DNA from: Deltaproteobacteria bacterium
GTDB lineage: Bacteria; Desulfobacterota; Syntrophobacteria; BM002
Direction: 5' to 3'
Length of the DNA: 37,031 nucleotides
Assembly (NCBI GenBank): GCA_022340515.1
Contig: JAJDNT010000098.1
Coordinates: forward strand, 1 to 37,031
The position numbers were made by a program, and so were the translations under genes. Positions 8,658 through 16,253 of the stretch are shown piece after piece (the stretch's first letter is position 1; every line of letters starts with the position of its first letter). The notes under the pieces were generated by a model. The model was not told the DNA's origin, did not search any database, and saw only the letters and a program-made list of their open reading frames with translations.

Positions 8658-9137
8658 ATGATGAAGAATATTTTTGAAAGCAAAAAGGGAATCGGACTAA
8701 GGGTAGTTGGCTTAGCGTCAGTTTTCCTTACATTGATGTCCTTGATGGCATGCTTCGCAGTCATTCCTCCGATAGTGAATGCCTACAAAACTAGACATGC
8801 TTACGTTGCGACAGTCACGCTAAAGGTCGATGCCGGGAAGGTGTATAGTGAGCTCGTCAGTGTGGCTGAACAAGAGGCAAGTGAGAGGAAAATCAAGATA
8901 ACGAACAAGGCTCCTGAAATTCTATTTCTTGAAGTCGCGGATGGTGTGCAGACAGCTGGCATCAAGGTGAACAAGGTCGGTGAGGGGATGAGCAATATGG
9001 TTATTACGGCAAATATACCGGATACAAAAGGAGTGTCGATGGAACTGGATAAAAATCGAGAGAAAGAACTCGCTGTCAGAATAGCGACGAATGTATGTCA
9101 GACATTGAACCAGGATTGCCAATTAAGCAAACAATGA
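8658..9137 (+). CDS. Putative lipoprotein of unknown function
   Basis: This 159-residue protein starts at ATG 8658 (a second ATG follows at once), with AAGGAG 7 bases upstream. It has a long N-terminal signal with a lipobox (SLMA/C, Cys32). The mature part is lysine/glutamate-rich, with VATVTLKVDAGKVYSELVSV, a charged helix (EQEASERKIKI), an EILFLEVADGV strand and a C-terminal helix containing CQTLNQDC. The layout (strand, helix, strands) resembles small periplasmic lipoproteins such as DUF3568-type proteins, but I cannot claim a family. It is 12 bp ahead of another lipoprotein gene, so they are likely cotranscribed. Its codon use is AT-richer than the arylsulfatase. Confidence 0.75.
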   Translation: MMKNIFESKKGIGLRVVGLASVFLTLMSLMACFAVIPPIVNAYKTRHAYVATVTLKVDAGKVYSELVSVAEQEASERKIKITNKAPEILFLEVADGVQTAGIKVNKVGEGMSNMVITANIPDTKGVSMELDKNREKELAVRIATNVCQTLNQDCQLSKQ

Positions 9138-9149
9138 GGAGGACTAGAC

Positions 9150-9698
9150 ATGTTCAGGAAAGTTTTCTTTGCTATACTATTGACTATATTTCTGGGGGGA
9201 TGTCAAAAGCCACCGAATTTCGAACAAGAACATCCAGGAGCAAAAGGGCAGCCTCCAGAGCTACTCGGCTACTACGCAGCCAAAGAGGTTCACCCTGGCG
9301 AGACCTGGAACATCTATCTTAAGGCCAAGGATGTAGATGGCGACATGAAATACATCGTTGCTGTATTATCTGTGGAAGGTGTGGATAGTTCTCTAAGCTC
9401 CGAAATCTGGCTCAAGGGAGAAGATCGTACCGAGTTTGACGGCTACATTTTCTTGAATACTCCTCCAGGTGAAATCCTCTTTGAAGCTAGTGTGACTAAA
9501 TTGATTGCGAATATTTTTATCCGCGATTGGGCAGGCAACAAAAGTCAAACTGTTAAGCTACCACTGTCCTTTGAGCCAGGGAGAACACCCGAGGAGGTCC
9601 CTCCACAGTGGCAGCAGGCAGCCAATCATGAACTGGGCTACATTAGCAACTCGCTCCTGGGCACAGAGAACTTGGGAGACACCAGAAGATCTTTCTGA
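9150..9698 (+). CDS. Putative lipoprotein of unknown function
   Basis: This 182-residue protein is preceded by GAGGAGG. It has a short lipoprotein signal (MFRKVFFAILLTIFLGG/C, Cys18). The mature part looks like a beta-rich, Ig-like domain: GETWNIYLKAKDVDGDMKYIVAVLSV, then TEFDGYIFLNTPPGEILFEASV, then IFIRDWAGNKSQTVKLPLSF, a pattern seen in secreted adhesion or stalk-like domains. No family is recognised. The C-terminal tail (about residues 150-182) runs into a region that repeats the gene's own TEFDGYIFLNTPP segment in another frame, so the present stop at 9696 may be the product of a duplication and deletion rather than the ancestral end. Confidence 0.7.
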   Translation: MFRKVFFAILLTIFLGGCQKPPNFEQEHPGAKGQPPELLGYYAAKEVHPGETWNIYLKAKDVDGDMKYIVAVLSVEGVDSSLSSEIWLKGEDRTEFDGYIFLNTPPGEILFEASVTKLIANIFIRDWAGNKSQTVKLPLSFEPGRTPEEVPPQWQQAANHELGYISNSLLGTENLGDTRRSF

Positions 9699-9779
9699 GT
9701 TGGACGGCCACATTCTCCTGAACACTCCTCCGGTTGGAATATTGCTGCCAGGCATTACTACCGTGATGTAGCGGGTTAA
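9684..9779 (+). pseudogene. Remnant of a tandem copy of the preceding lipoprotein gene
   Basis: Bases 9684-9744 match 9419-9479 at a fixed offset of 265 with 47 of 61 identities. One frame reads SELDGHILLNTPPVGIL, against TEFDGYIFLNTPPGEIL in the intact gene. After a frame change, YRDVAG then stop (9777) matches IRDWAG of the intact gene. The segment between these two blocks is shortened, and the frame differs from the end of the lipoprotein gene it overlaps. It appears to be a decayed paralogue tail. Confidence 0.6.
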
Positions 9780-9799
9780 ATAAAAATAAGGAGAAAAAG

Positions 9800-10279
9800 A
9801 TGAAAAGAAGAGGATACAATTGGATGATAGTTTTTCACACGGTAGTAGTGTTTTTGGCAGGACCTTTTTGCATAAGTGCATTAGCAGATGGTTTTTACGA
9901 TAAGCTAGTGCAAATTGATGGCATCAATTCCCAGGGAACACTCAATGAGCAGAAAGATCTGGAGTTTTTGGGGCTAGGGTTGTGGAACGGTCCAGTGAAA
10001 CTTTTATTTAGCCCATCAGTACTTACGCGCTATACTTTGGGAGCTACTGTAGAAACAGAGACCGGTGAAATCATGGGCAAGTATGGGGTAAAGTTCAAGC
10101 TTACCCCGAAGAATGGCAAGGCTAACAACCAGAATCTAAAGATCACCGTAAAGGACCGTTGGGGGAATGAATTGGAGGGTGAGGTCATGCTCACTGCCGA
10201 GGATGGAGGAGTGGCCATACAGGTTGCCACCAAAAACAAGCCTCAAGATTTTCGTATTTCCTATGTTCCCTCGCCTTAG
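9800..10279 (+). CDS. Exported protein of unknown function
   Basis: This 159-residue protein has AAGGAG about 6 bases before the ATG. The N-terminus is a signal peptide (MKRRGYNW, hydrophobic stretch, cleavage around SALA/D near residue 30); there is no lipobox cysteine at the cleavage point. The mature part is Gly/Lys-rich and predicted beta: LEFLGLGLWNGPVKLLF, YTLGATVETETGEIMGKYGVKFKLT, LKITVKDRWGNELEGEVMLTAEDGG and a short tail. I do not recognise a family. It is 20 bp before no other signal and 22 bp ahead of a cysteine-rich lipoprotein on the same strand, so the two are probably cotranscribed. Confidence 0.7.
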   Translation: MKRRGYNWMIVFHTVVVFLAGPFCISALADGFYDKLVQIDGINSQGTLNEQKDLEFLGLGLWNGPVKLLFSPSVLTRYTLGATVETETGEIMGKYGVKFKLTPKNGKANNQNLKITVKDRWGNELEGEVMLTAEDGGVAIQVATKNKPQDFRISYVPSP

Positions 10280-10301
10280 TGGCAAGGGTGGGATAAATGT
10301 C

Positions 10302-10556
10302 ATGAGAAAACTTTTGATTATATTTGCTCTGGTCTTGGCGGCCGGTTGCGCCCCAGCAACTGTTCCCAAACCGGAAGGTCCACCCTCCCTTCAAGAAGAA
10401 TGCATGGACGGATGTTTGAATGAGTACTCTGCCTGCATTATCGAGTGCGACAAAACGGTCGCCATAGGTCCTGAATTGGATCATTGCATTCAGCAATGCA
10501 AGGAGAAGTGGGCCGAGTGTAAGGAGGATTGTTCAAAGGCTGGTAATCTCCAGTAA
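10302..10556 (+). CDS. Small lipoprotein with four CX3C motifs
   Basis: This 84-residue protein is taken to start at ATG 10302, because this gives a compact lipoprotein signal (MRKLLIIFALVLAAG/C, lipid Cys16); the ribosome site is weak (GGGTGG, distant). After a Pro-rich linker, the mature part has eight cysteines as two copies of CX3C-X6-CX3C: Cys34/38/45/49 and Cys62/66/73/77, joined by a 12-residue link. The i, i+4 spacing puts each pair on one face of a helix, so a disulfide-locked helical hairpin or a metal site is likely. I know no named family for it. It is the last plus-strand gene before a perfect 28-bp inverted repeat. Confidence 0.7.
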   Translation: MRKLLIIFALVLAAGCAPATVPKPEGPPSLQEECMDGCLNEYSACIIECDKTVAIGPELDHCIQQCKEKWAECKEDCSKAGNLQ

Positions 10557-10557
10557 C

Positions 10558-10626
10558 AAAGGGGTCAAGTCTACGTTTGACTCTTGCAAGGAGAACCCAA
10601 GAGTCAAACGTAGACTTGACCCCTTT
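10558..10626. terminator. Perfect 28-bp inverted repeat between convergent genes
   Basis: Bases 10558-10585 pair exactly with 10599-10626 around a 13-base loop, with an A-run on the left and a T-run on the right. It lies 2 bp after the lipoprotein stop and touches the permease stop on the other strand, so it can end transcription from both sides. Each arm is itself partly palindromic (GTCAAG...TTTGAC), which suggests a REP-like or mini-transposon origin. Confidence 0.8.
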
Positions 10627-12321
10627 TTAGGCTTCGTAGGCTGCGAGCTTCTGCACACCATAGCGCATTGGCAGCCAGATAGCCGCAATGTTCAGCCCCG
10701 CTGTCAAGAGGATAGAACCGCCCACGTAAAACCATTGCAGCAGGCTGAGGGTGTGGTGACGAACTTGGGCCATAAACAGGGTGTAGACAGGCCCTGCCTC
10801 CAATACGACCACCAAAGTTATAAATCCCATGGCCAGTATCATGTACAGGAGCCCGCCAAAACCTGTGGCAACTTGGGTGAGGTTCTCGGCCTTGAAATTT
10901 GCAAAGGCAGCCCCCATTCCCACCCCGAGGGCGGTAATGCCGAAGACCATGGAAAAAATGGTCATGGGTGCCAACCACCGCATCAAAGGTGTCACCTGAA
11001 GCAGGTGGTTGGTGGCTATGGTCAAGATCAGACCGAGAAGAAGCAAAGGTGACAGGTAGAAAAGGAATTTGCTCCAAAGCAACCGTTTGATGCTCAGGGG
11101 TGCGCTCTGCATAATCCAGAAGGACGAGCCTTCTGCGCTCACAGCGGTAAAGACAAAACGCACCCCAATTGATGCGAGGACAAAGCCGGCTAACCCCACA
11201 TTCAGAAAGGCGACAAGGTTTTGTAGATAAAAGGTGGGCATGCGAGGCCTGTCTAGGGGTAAGACACTGTAGTTATAGAGATACAGAACAATAAGGGCAA
11301 ATATCAAGAGCAACTGCGACCACTGGGTGTTATCTCGAAAAAAGAACTTGAGGTCTTTGCCCATGAGAGCCAGAGTCTGGGATTTACGGCTATTACCGGG
11401 TCTCAGTTTCTCGGGAACATACCTGAGGATTCCACCAGGCAACAAACGTTTCGTTTCACGGGACCTGGACCAACCCTCCGGGTAAATCACCAAGGCGATA
11501 AACGTACTGATTACCACGCTCGCCAGAGCAGTCGTCCAGAGAAATCCCTGATAAAAACTGCTCGAGACACTCGATGTTTGCAGAAGGGGCCAGATCGCCT
11601 CACTGGCCCAACTGCTGGGCAAGTATGGTGAGGTGGGAGCGCTGAGGGCGCGAAAGTAGGTGACTACACTCGAGAAAGAATCGGGATTCACCAACCTCTC
11701 TGGCCGGGTGAACCTGAACAAGAACAAGAGAAGTATAATGACCAAGATTGAAAGCAGAAGAAGTATGTCTCGGGTGCGCTGAGACGGAAAGATCTGCACC
11801 AAAATCATGGTGAGGCTTATCCCCAAGGCAGCGGCCAGAATGAGGTAGGGAACAATTACGCTTACCAGACCAAGATAATAGGCAAGGGATGCCCTATAAA
11901 CCAGGCCGTAGGCGGTGAACACGGGAATACCGAAAAGCAAAACCATCCATGAGCTCTCGAGCAAGGTCTCTAGAAAACGGGCTGCAAATATCTCACCTAT
12001 GGAAACCGGCGTGGCGTGAATTGTTTCCAGATCTTGTGAGAGGAAGAAAGTGTTCAGGGCTACCAGCACATTACTGAAGATCAACAAACCAAAAAAGGTG
12101 AGAAATACCATGGTAAGGAGTTTGTATGCCAAGAGGTCACCGAATTCTTCTACTGCTTGGAAGTAGCGAAGTACCCGGTGAAAGATCACATAGATTCCGG
12201 CCCAAAATCCAAAGGCCATGACCAACAAGGAGCCGCTTTTAAAGAAAGATCGGCGGCCGCCAAAGACCAGGCTATTTTTGAAACCCCACCATCGAGGTGC
12301 GAGTAAGACAAGTACCTTCAT
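10627..12321 (-). CDS. ABC exporter, integral membrane (permease) subunit
   Basis: This polytopic membrane protein has about 564 residues from ATG 12321. An in-frame ATG at 12366 would add 15 residues; neither has a ribosome site, and 12321 gives the better cytoplasmic start (MKVLVLLAPRWWGFKN). About a dozen hydrophobic segments fall in two halves, separated by a charged loop with ETKRLLPGGILRYVPEKLRP near the middle. FLSQDLETIHATPVSIGEIFAARFLETLLESSW in the first half resembles the coupling region of ABC-2-type exporters. The matching ATPase gene lies upstream on the same strand (12527-13288), separated by 205 bp that hold repeat elements. The substrate is unknown. Its 3' end abuts the 10558-10626 hairpin. 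Confidence 0.85.
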   Translation of the reverse strand: MKVLVLLAPRWWGFKNSLVFGGRRSFFKSGSLLVMAFGFWAGIYVIFHRVLRYFQAVEEFGDLLAYKLLTMVFLTFFGLLIFSNVLVALNTFFLSQDLETIHATPVSIGEIFAARFLETLLESSWMVLLFGIPVFTAYGLVYRASLAYYLGLVSVIVPYLILAAALGISLTMILVQIFPSQRTRDILLLLSILVIILLLFLFRFTRPERLVNPDSFSSVVTYFRALSAPTSPYLPSSWASEAIWPLLQTSSVSSSFYQGFLWTTALASVVISTFIALVIYPEGWSRSRETKRLLPGGILRYVPEKLRPGNSRKSQTLALMGKDLKFFFRDNTQWSQLLLIFALIVLYLYNYSVLPLDRPRMPTFYLQNLVAFLNVGLAGFVLASIGVRFVFTAVSAEGSSFWIMQSAPLSIKRLLWSKFLFYLSPLLLLGLILTIATNHLLQVTPLMRWLAPMTIFSMVFGITALGVGMGAAFANFKAENLTQVATGFGGLLYMILAMGFITLVVVLEAGPVYTLFMAQVRHHTLSLLQWFYVGGSILLTAGLNIAAIWLPMRYGVQKLAAYEA

Positions 12322-12381
12322 AACAATAAAACGACCGTTACTTATAATCGCATGGCACAAGCGCATAGCGATTATTGTTAG

Positions 12382-12420
12382 ATCATTTGCCTCGCGTCAC
12401 TTGGCTTCGCCGTCATTCAT
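12382..12420. repeat. GTCATT mini-hairpin repeat, short copy
   Basis: Units ATCATTTGCCTCGC, GTCACTTGGCTTCGCC and GTCATTCATGG follow one another. The first two match in order the units at 30745-30774 (GTCATTTGCTCCGC, GTCATTCGGCTACGCC). Each carries a tiny hairpin such as GGC-TTC-GCC. It lies between the ABC permease and ATPase genes. Confidence 0.6.
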
Positions 12421-12448
12421 GGCATGGGGCATGGGGCATAGAGCATAG
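12421..12448. repeat. Heptamer array (GGCATGG type)
   Basis: Four 7-bp units in phase: GGCATGG, GGCATGG, GGCATAG, AGCATAG. It directly follows the GTCATT element and is the reverse complement type of the CCCTATG array at 15650-15740. With that array it flanks the ABC ATPase-transglutaminase-PHP genes. Confidence 0.75.
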
Positions 12449-12526
12449 GGTAAAAAATTGCTATTCATTCTCAATGCACCCTGTTTTCTCCTAAAGCAAC
12501 GGATGACGGACAACTGACAACTGACT

Positions 12527-13288
12527 CTATTGGTGAATGAACTCAGTTTGCTCTGAACTACACCCATCGCCCCCAGTTAGATGCAAAAATATAGACTCCA
12601 AACGTGGATCGTCCTGACCGGCCAACTCCTTTAAGTCGTTAACCGTACCCTCGGCCAGAAGTTTTCCCCTCTGGATAATTCCGATGCGGTCGCAAAGTTC
12701 CTCCGCGATTCCCAGGGTATGAGTGGACATGAAGACGGTTAGGCCGTCCCTTCGCAGTTCATTGAAGATTCTTTTGATCAGTCGGGCGCCCTTGGGATCC
12801 AAGCCCACAAGAGGTTCATCCACTATGAATACTCGGGGCTGATGGAGGAGAGCAGCGCTCATGATCAACCGCTGTTTCATCCCATGGGAATAGCTGCCCA
12901 CTAACTCGCCGCCCCACTCTGCCAGTTCGAAGAGTTCGAGAAACTGCCGGATTCTTTTGTCTCTTCCCCCACTGTTGAGCCCGTAAAGGTTGGCCATGAA
13001 AGACAGGAATTCCACCCCCGTGAGCTTGTCATAGAGAAAGGGACGGTCCGGAATGAATCCTACCCGCGCCTTCACCTCGAGGGGATTTTTCTCCAATTCT
13101 AATCCGTCAATAAAGATATGACCGGAAGTGGGACGCATAATCCCGGCTAGCATCTTGATAGTGGTGGTCTTGCCCGCACCGTTAGGTCCAAGAAAACCAT
13201 ATATCTCCCCAGGGGCGACCCTAACACTAACGCCTTCTACTGCTGTGACTTGTTTGAAACGTTTTGTCAGTTTGTCTAAGTGAATCAT
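12527..13288 (-). CDS. ABC transporter ATP-binding protein
   Basis: This 253-residue ATPase powers the adjacent exporter permease. Walker A is GPNGAGKT (34-41), the ABC signature is the variant SYSHGMKQR (132-140), Walker B is VFIVDEP with Glu158, the D-loop is GLDP, and the switch histidine is His190 (STHT). The form, with GEIYGFLGPNGAGKTTTIK near the start and a weak Q-loop segment (GFIPDRPFLYDKLTG), is typical of CcmA/NatA-like drug or polymer export ATPases. It is complete. It lies 20 bp after the transglutaminase gene and 205 bp before the permease gene on the same strand, so the complex is likely an ATPase dimer with the 10627-12321 permease. Confidence 0.95.
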   Translation of the reverse strand: MIHLDKLTKRFKQVTAVEGVSVRVAPGEIYGFLGPNGAGKTTTIKMLAGIMRPTSGHIFIDGLELEKNPLEVKARVGFIPDRPFLYDKLTGVEFLSFMANLYGLNSGGRDKRIRQFLELFELAEWGGELVGSYSHGMKQRLIMSAALLHQPRVFIVDEPLVGLDPKGARLIKRIFNELRRDGLTVFMSTHTLGIAEELCDRIGIIQRGKLLAEGTVNDLKELAGQDDPRLESIFLHLTGGDGCSSEQTEFIHQ

Positions 13289-13308
13289 GGTCTCCCTTTC
13301 ACCAGGCT

Positions 13309-14802
13309 CTATTCATAATTCAACACCTTTATAGACAGTCTTCCTAGAACTCTAACTAGCTCCACTTGGCGATCTAACTCTCCCGTAACTAGCCTCACAT
13401 GGGTTGGATCCGCCGGAACTTGGTTCATTAGCGGATCCACAGCAATCCACTCTCCCAGGTAAACTTCGTTCCAGGCGTGGTAATAGAAGCGACCCTCGGT
13501 GTAGAGCAGACCCGCAGCTATCCTTGTAGGAATGCCTACGGCCCGGGCAAGGGCAGCAAAAAGCACACTGTGCTCATTGCAGTCCCCTGCTCGCATTTCG
13601 TAGACTGCCAAGGCGTTGGGAATGGACAGGGTGGGCCGCTTTTCCAGGTTTTGGTAAACCCAGGAACTTATCATTCTTACGGCCTGCAAACCATTCCTCT
13701 CCTCCCCAATAATGGCAAATGCCTGCTTTTTCAGGGTCACCGCATCGCTTTGAACCAACAAACTTGGCTGCAAATCCCGAGCCAGAGCCGGGTTGTCCAC
13801 CGGGATTTTGGCAGAGGAAATTGCTATTAAAGATTCCCTCTCCACTGCTAGCTCCCCGTTACTCCAATTCTGTCTCCCTCCTGCCAACTCCCAACCGTCG
13901 TCAGTAATACCCTCTAGTTGCAAGCGCAGAAGCTTTAATTTCCTAGGATGAGCAATAGTCCGGTCTGGAACCACAGCCGCCTCTCGCACCAATTCAGCAC
14001 CCTTGGCTTCAGCAAATCCTTTGAGGGCGTCCTCCCGATCGCTCCTAACCATAGTCAACCCCAGAAAGCCCTCTTCCTTGAGCAGTTCTCCATAGGGGCT
14101 AACCCATGATTTGAGCTGGACACCGCGGAAGTTCATTACCACCCTATAGGCCTCTAGGTCTCTCGAACCAATGCGAACGGTTTCCTTTTCTTCAACCTGT
14201 AGGGGCACCATGGTTTGACTCATGGTGGCAGGATCGAAAAGTGCCAATCTATAAGCATTCCCTACCGCCAAGGGCTGTTGAGAAATGAATGACTTCATCC
14301 CGCTGCTCAAATAAATGGGATGCGACAGCGGTAGTTTTTGGATCTGTTCTTGACCCGCCATCCGACTGACGAGAATCAAGCTCCCCTTCTCCACTCCACC
14401 CTGGAGCCGGTAGTATATGGGACCGGCTTGCAGTCGAAAGGTAAAGGATTTCAACGAGAAATCCGGCTCAAGATTTGCTTGCACCCAGGAGGATATATCC
14501 TGAACTTGTCCCAGGAAATCGAGACGCAGGAAAATCTCCTCGTTCACCATATACCCCCCTGACTGTGGCCGAAGTTCACTACGACTGTAGCCGATTCTGT
14601 TTCCGTGTTGATAGAGGGCAAACCATTCCTCCTGAATTTCTTTGGTGGCAAGCTTCTGTACTTCTGGGGTGAGAGTGTCTCCCCCGCCCCGGTTGAGTCT
14701 AGTGAAAAAAACCGTAGCGTAGGCTACCCAGACGACCAGAATGGTAACGCCAAGGGAGATGAGCAACCATTTTTTCCACTGTCTTTTACTGTTGCCGCTC
14801 AT
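13309..14802 (-). CDS. Membrane-anchored transglutaminase-like (cysteine protease fold) protein
   Basis: This 497-residue protein has a basic N-terminus, one membrane anchor (about residues 12-34) and a large extracytoplasmic part. Residues ~45-330 form a beta-rich region of unknown fold (EEWFALYQHGNRIGYSRSEL). A transglutaminase core follows at about 365-465, with the full triad visible: Cys408 (GDCNEHS), His442 (YYHAWNEV) and Asp456 (AVDP). Such bacterial domains usually act as peptidases or amidases rather than cross-linkers. The start overlaps the end of the PHP gene by 17 bp, and the ABC ATPase follows after 20 bp, so PHP, transglutaminase and ABC exporter form one operon. The context suggests peptide processing tied to export; the substrate is unknown. 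Confidence 0.9.
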   Translation of the reverse strand: MSGNSKRQWKKWLLISLGVTILVVWVAYATVFFTRLNRGGGDTLTPEVQKLATKEIQEEWFALYQHGNRIGYSRSELRPQSGGYMVNEEIFLRLDFLGQVQDISSWVQANLEPDFSLKSFTFRLQAGPIYYRLQGGVEKGSLILVSRMAGQEQIQKLPLSHPIYLSSGMKSFISQQPLAVGNAYRLALFDPATMSQTMVPLQVEEKETVRIGSRDLEAYRVVMNFRGVQLKSWVSPYGELLKEEGFLGLTMVRSDREDALKGFAEAKGAELVREAAVVPDRTIAHPRKLKLLRLQLEGITDDGWELAGGRQNWSNGELAVERESLIAISSAKIPVDNPALARDLQPSLLVQSDAVTLKKQAFAIIGEERNGLQAVRMISSWVYQNLEKRPTLSIPNALAVYEMRAGDCNEHSVLFAALARAVGIPTRIAAGLLYTEGRFYYHAWNEVYLGEWIAVDPLMNQVPADPTHVRLVTGELDRQVELVRVLGRLSIKVLNYE

Positions 14803-15448
14803 TCTGTATGCGCCTTACGAGATTCTCTCCGTTACGGAGCATCTGTTGAAATTCTCTCCGGTCCAGGCCTGCCCCCAAACCAATCTTCTCGATCATCTCT
14901 TTAGACAAAAGGTCTCCCGGCTCGTGGGCATCAGAGTTCAATATGAGCCCGGCCCCAGCTGACTGCGCCACTCGGACTACATGGCCATTGGTAAAGGAAT
15001 GTCCTTTCCGACCTGAGACCTCCAAAAGAATGGACCGGCGAGCGGCCAAGGCCGCCTCCTCGGGCGTCAACAAGCCGGGATGGGCCAGAATATCTATGTC
15101 AGCCTCCAGACCAGCCCGGTTTGTACCGGGTAGGACCGGCTCCATAATAGTCTCGCCATGAACCACCACCAGTTGCGCCCCCAACTGCCTGGCCTCGGCC
15201 GCCAGAGGGGCTATAGTTGCAGGCGGCACATGGGTAAGCTCAATGCCAGGGATTGCCTGGATGCGATTGTGACGGTTAATCTCCTCCGCGGCCCTCACCA
15301 CCCGGGGAATGATTAAATCCAGATTGCTCCGGTCAGCGTGATCGGTGATACCTATGTAGAGGTATCCTATTTCTTCAGCTCGCCGCACCAGTTCGCTCAC
15401 CACGAGTACGCCATCGCTAAACAGGGAATGAGTATGCAGGTCAATCAA
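14786..15448 (-). CDS. PHP-domain phosphoesterase
   Basis: This protein of about 220 residues belongs to the PHP metal-dependent phosphoesterase family (histidinol-phosphatase and YcdX-like). The metal-binding motifs are in order: DLHTHSLFSDG at the start, ITDHAD, PGIELTH, VVVHGE, ILAHPG and NSDAHEP. The start is set at TTG 15448: AAGGAG lies exactly 7 bases upstream and the family motif begins three residues in. The upstream in-frame GTG at 15487 has no ribosome site and its codons cover the AAGGAG. It is probably cytoplasmic. Its 3' end overlaps the transglutaminase start, so it heads the PHP-transglutaminase-ABC operon. The phosphate-ester substrate cannot be read from the sequence. Confidence 0.88.
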   Translation of the reverse strand: MIDLHTHSLFSDGVLVVSELVRRAEEIGYLYIGITDHADRSNLDLIIPRVVRAAEEINRHNRIQAIPGIELTHVPPATIAPLAAEARQLGAQLVVVHGETIMEPVLPGTNRAGLEADIDILAHPGLLTPEEAALAARRSILLEVSGRKGHSFTNGHVVRVAQSAGAGLILNSDAHEPGDLLSKEMIEKIGLGAGLDRREFQQMLRNGENLVRRIQNERQQ

Positions 15449-15588
15449 AATGTTTCTCCTTTCCTTTTGTGGATCGACTGCAGCCACTCATAGGAACTGG
15501 TCTTGTTCCTTCATGGGCCCATGCAGGATCCGTTCCTACTACGGTGACCGTTTTGGATCTTAATTGTTGCTAGATGGGCTGACAAGAG

Positions 15589-15740
15589 GATTTGGGATTG
15601 TGGATTTAGGGGATTTTAGATTTGAGATTGCAGATTGCAGATTTTTTAACCCTATGCCCTATGCTCTATGCCCTATGCCTTGAGCCCTGCGCCTGTAGCC
15701 GTATGCCTCTCTGCCTACTGACTACTGGCTACTTGACTCT
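15589..15740. repeat. Long double heptamer array (GATT type, then CCCTATG type)
   Basis: Eight GATTNNN units run from 15589 to 15646 with one 2-bp slip (GG at 15610-15611), e.g. GATTTGA, GATTGCA, GATTGCA. A 3-base step later, thirteen unbroken 7-bp units run from 15650 to 15740: CCCTATG twice, CTCTATG, CCCTATG, then drifting to CCTTGAG, CCCTGCG, CCTGTAG, CCGTATG, CCTCTCT, GCCTACT, GACTACT, GGCTACT. The period stays at 7 while the sequence changes. It fills the gap between the PHP gene and the bifunctional nuclease gene. Confidence 0.85.
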
Positions 15741-15755
15741 TTCCCTCGCATTGTT

Positions 15756-16253
15756 TCACATCTTGTATTTGCCGAAGTCCTCCGGGGAGAGATTTTCTAG
15801 AATATCAGTCCATTTCTTGGCTTCCTCGTCTTTGATTTCCACCTTCGCCTCAGGCTCCAGCCTTCCAGATTTCTCTATCACCTTCTCGTCTACGTAAATC
15901 TTGGCGTCTGTTCGCAAAGCGATGGCAAGAGCGTCACTGGGGCGGGCATCGATCTTTGTCTCCTTGCCATTAATAGTCAGGTAGATCCAGGCATAAAAGG
16001 TGTTGTCCTTCAGGTCGCAGACCTCGACTTTATTTACCTTCACTCCCAAGTGAGTCATTAGATTTCTGATCAGGTCATGAGTCATGGGGCGGGAAAATTG
16101 GACCTGTTCAAGCTCGGTGGCAATGGCGGTGGCCTCCAGCAAGCCGATCCAAATAGGCAGTGAGACGTCGCTCTCGGGATCTTTCAAAACAACGATAGGC
16201 GTATTCGTCTGGGGGTCCATGGTAAGACCCGATATCTTCATCTCCCGCACCAT
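15756..16253 (-). CDS. Bifunctional nuclease-family protein (DUF151)
   Basis: This 165-residue protein belongs to the DUF151 / BFN family, named for plant proteins with RNase and DNase activity; bacterial members are widespread but poorly characterised. It shows the family's opening (MVREMKISGLTMDPQTNTPIVVLKD), the LPIWIGLLEATAIA motif, a TFYAWIYL strand and the DARPSDALAIALRTDAKIYV block. The start at 16253 has GAAGGAG 6-7 bases upstream; an upstream in-frame ATG at 16298 lies well inside miaB. The gene overlaps the 3' end of miaB by 16 bp, so the two are translationally coupled. miaB-BFN neighbours suggest a link to RNA metabolism, but this is inference. Confidence 0.92.
   Translation of the reverse strand: MVREMKISGLTMDPQTNTPIVVLKDPESDVSLPIWIGLLEATAIATELEQVQFSRPMTHDLIRNLMTHLGVKVNKVEVCDLKDNTFYAWIYLTINGKETKIDARPSDALAIALRTDAKIYVDEKVIEKSGRLEPEAKVEIKDEEAKKWTDILENLSPEDFGKYKM

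Noticed and set aside
9505-9771. An 88-codon frame over the end of the lipoprotein gene
   Set aside because: Only its end resembles the lipoprotein (SELDGHILLNTPP). It is a piece of a decayed copy, not an intact gene.
15589-15740. Heptamer arrays as a CRISPR array
   Set aside because: Units are 7 bp without spacers and drift in sequence; no repeat of 23-40 bp, no cas genes.
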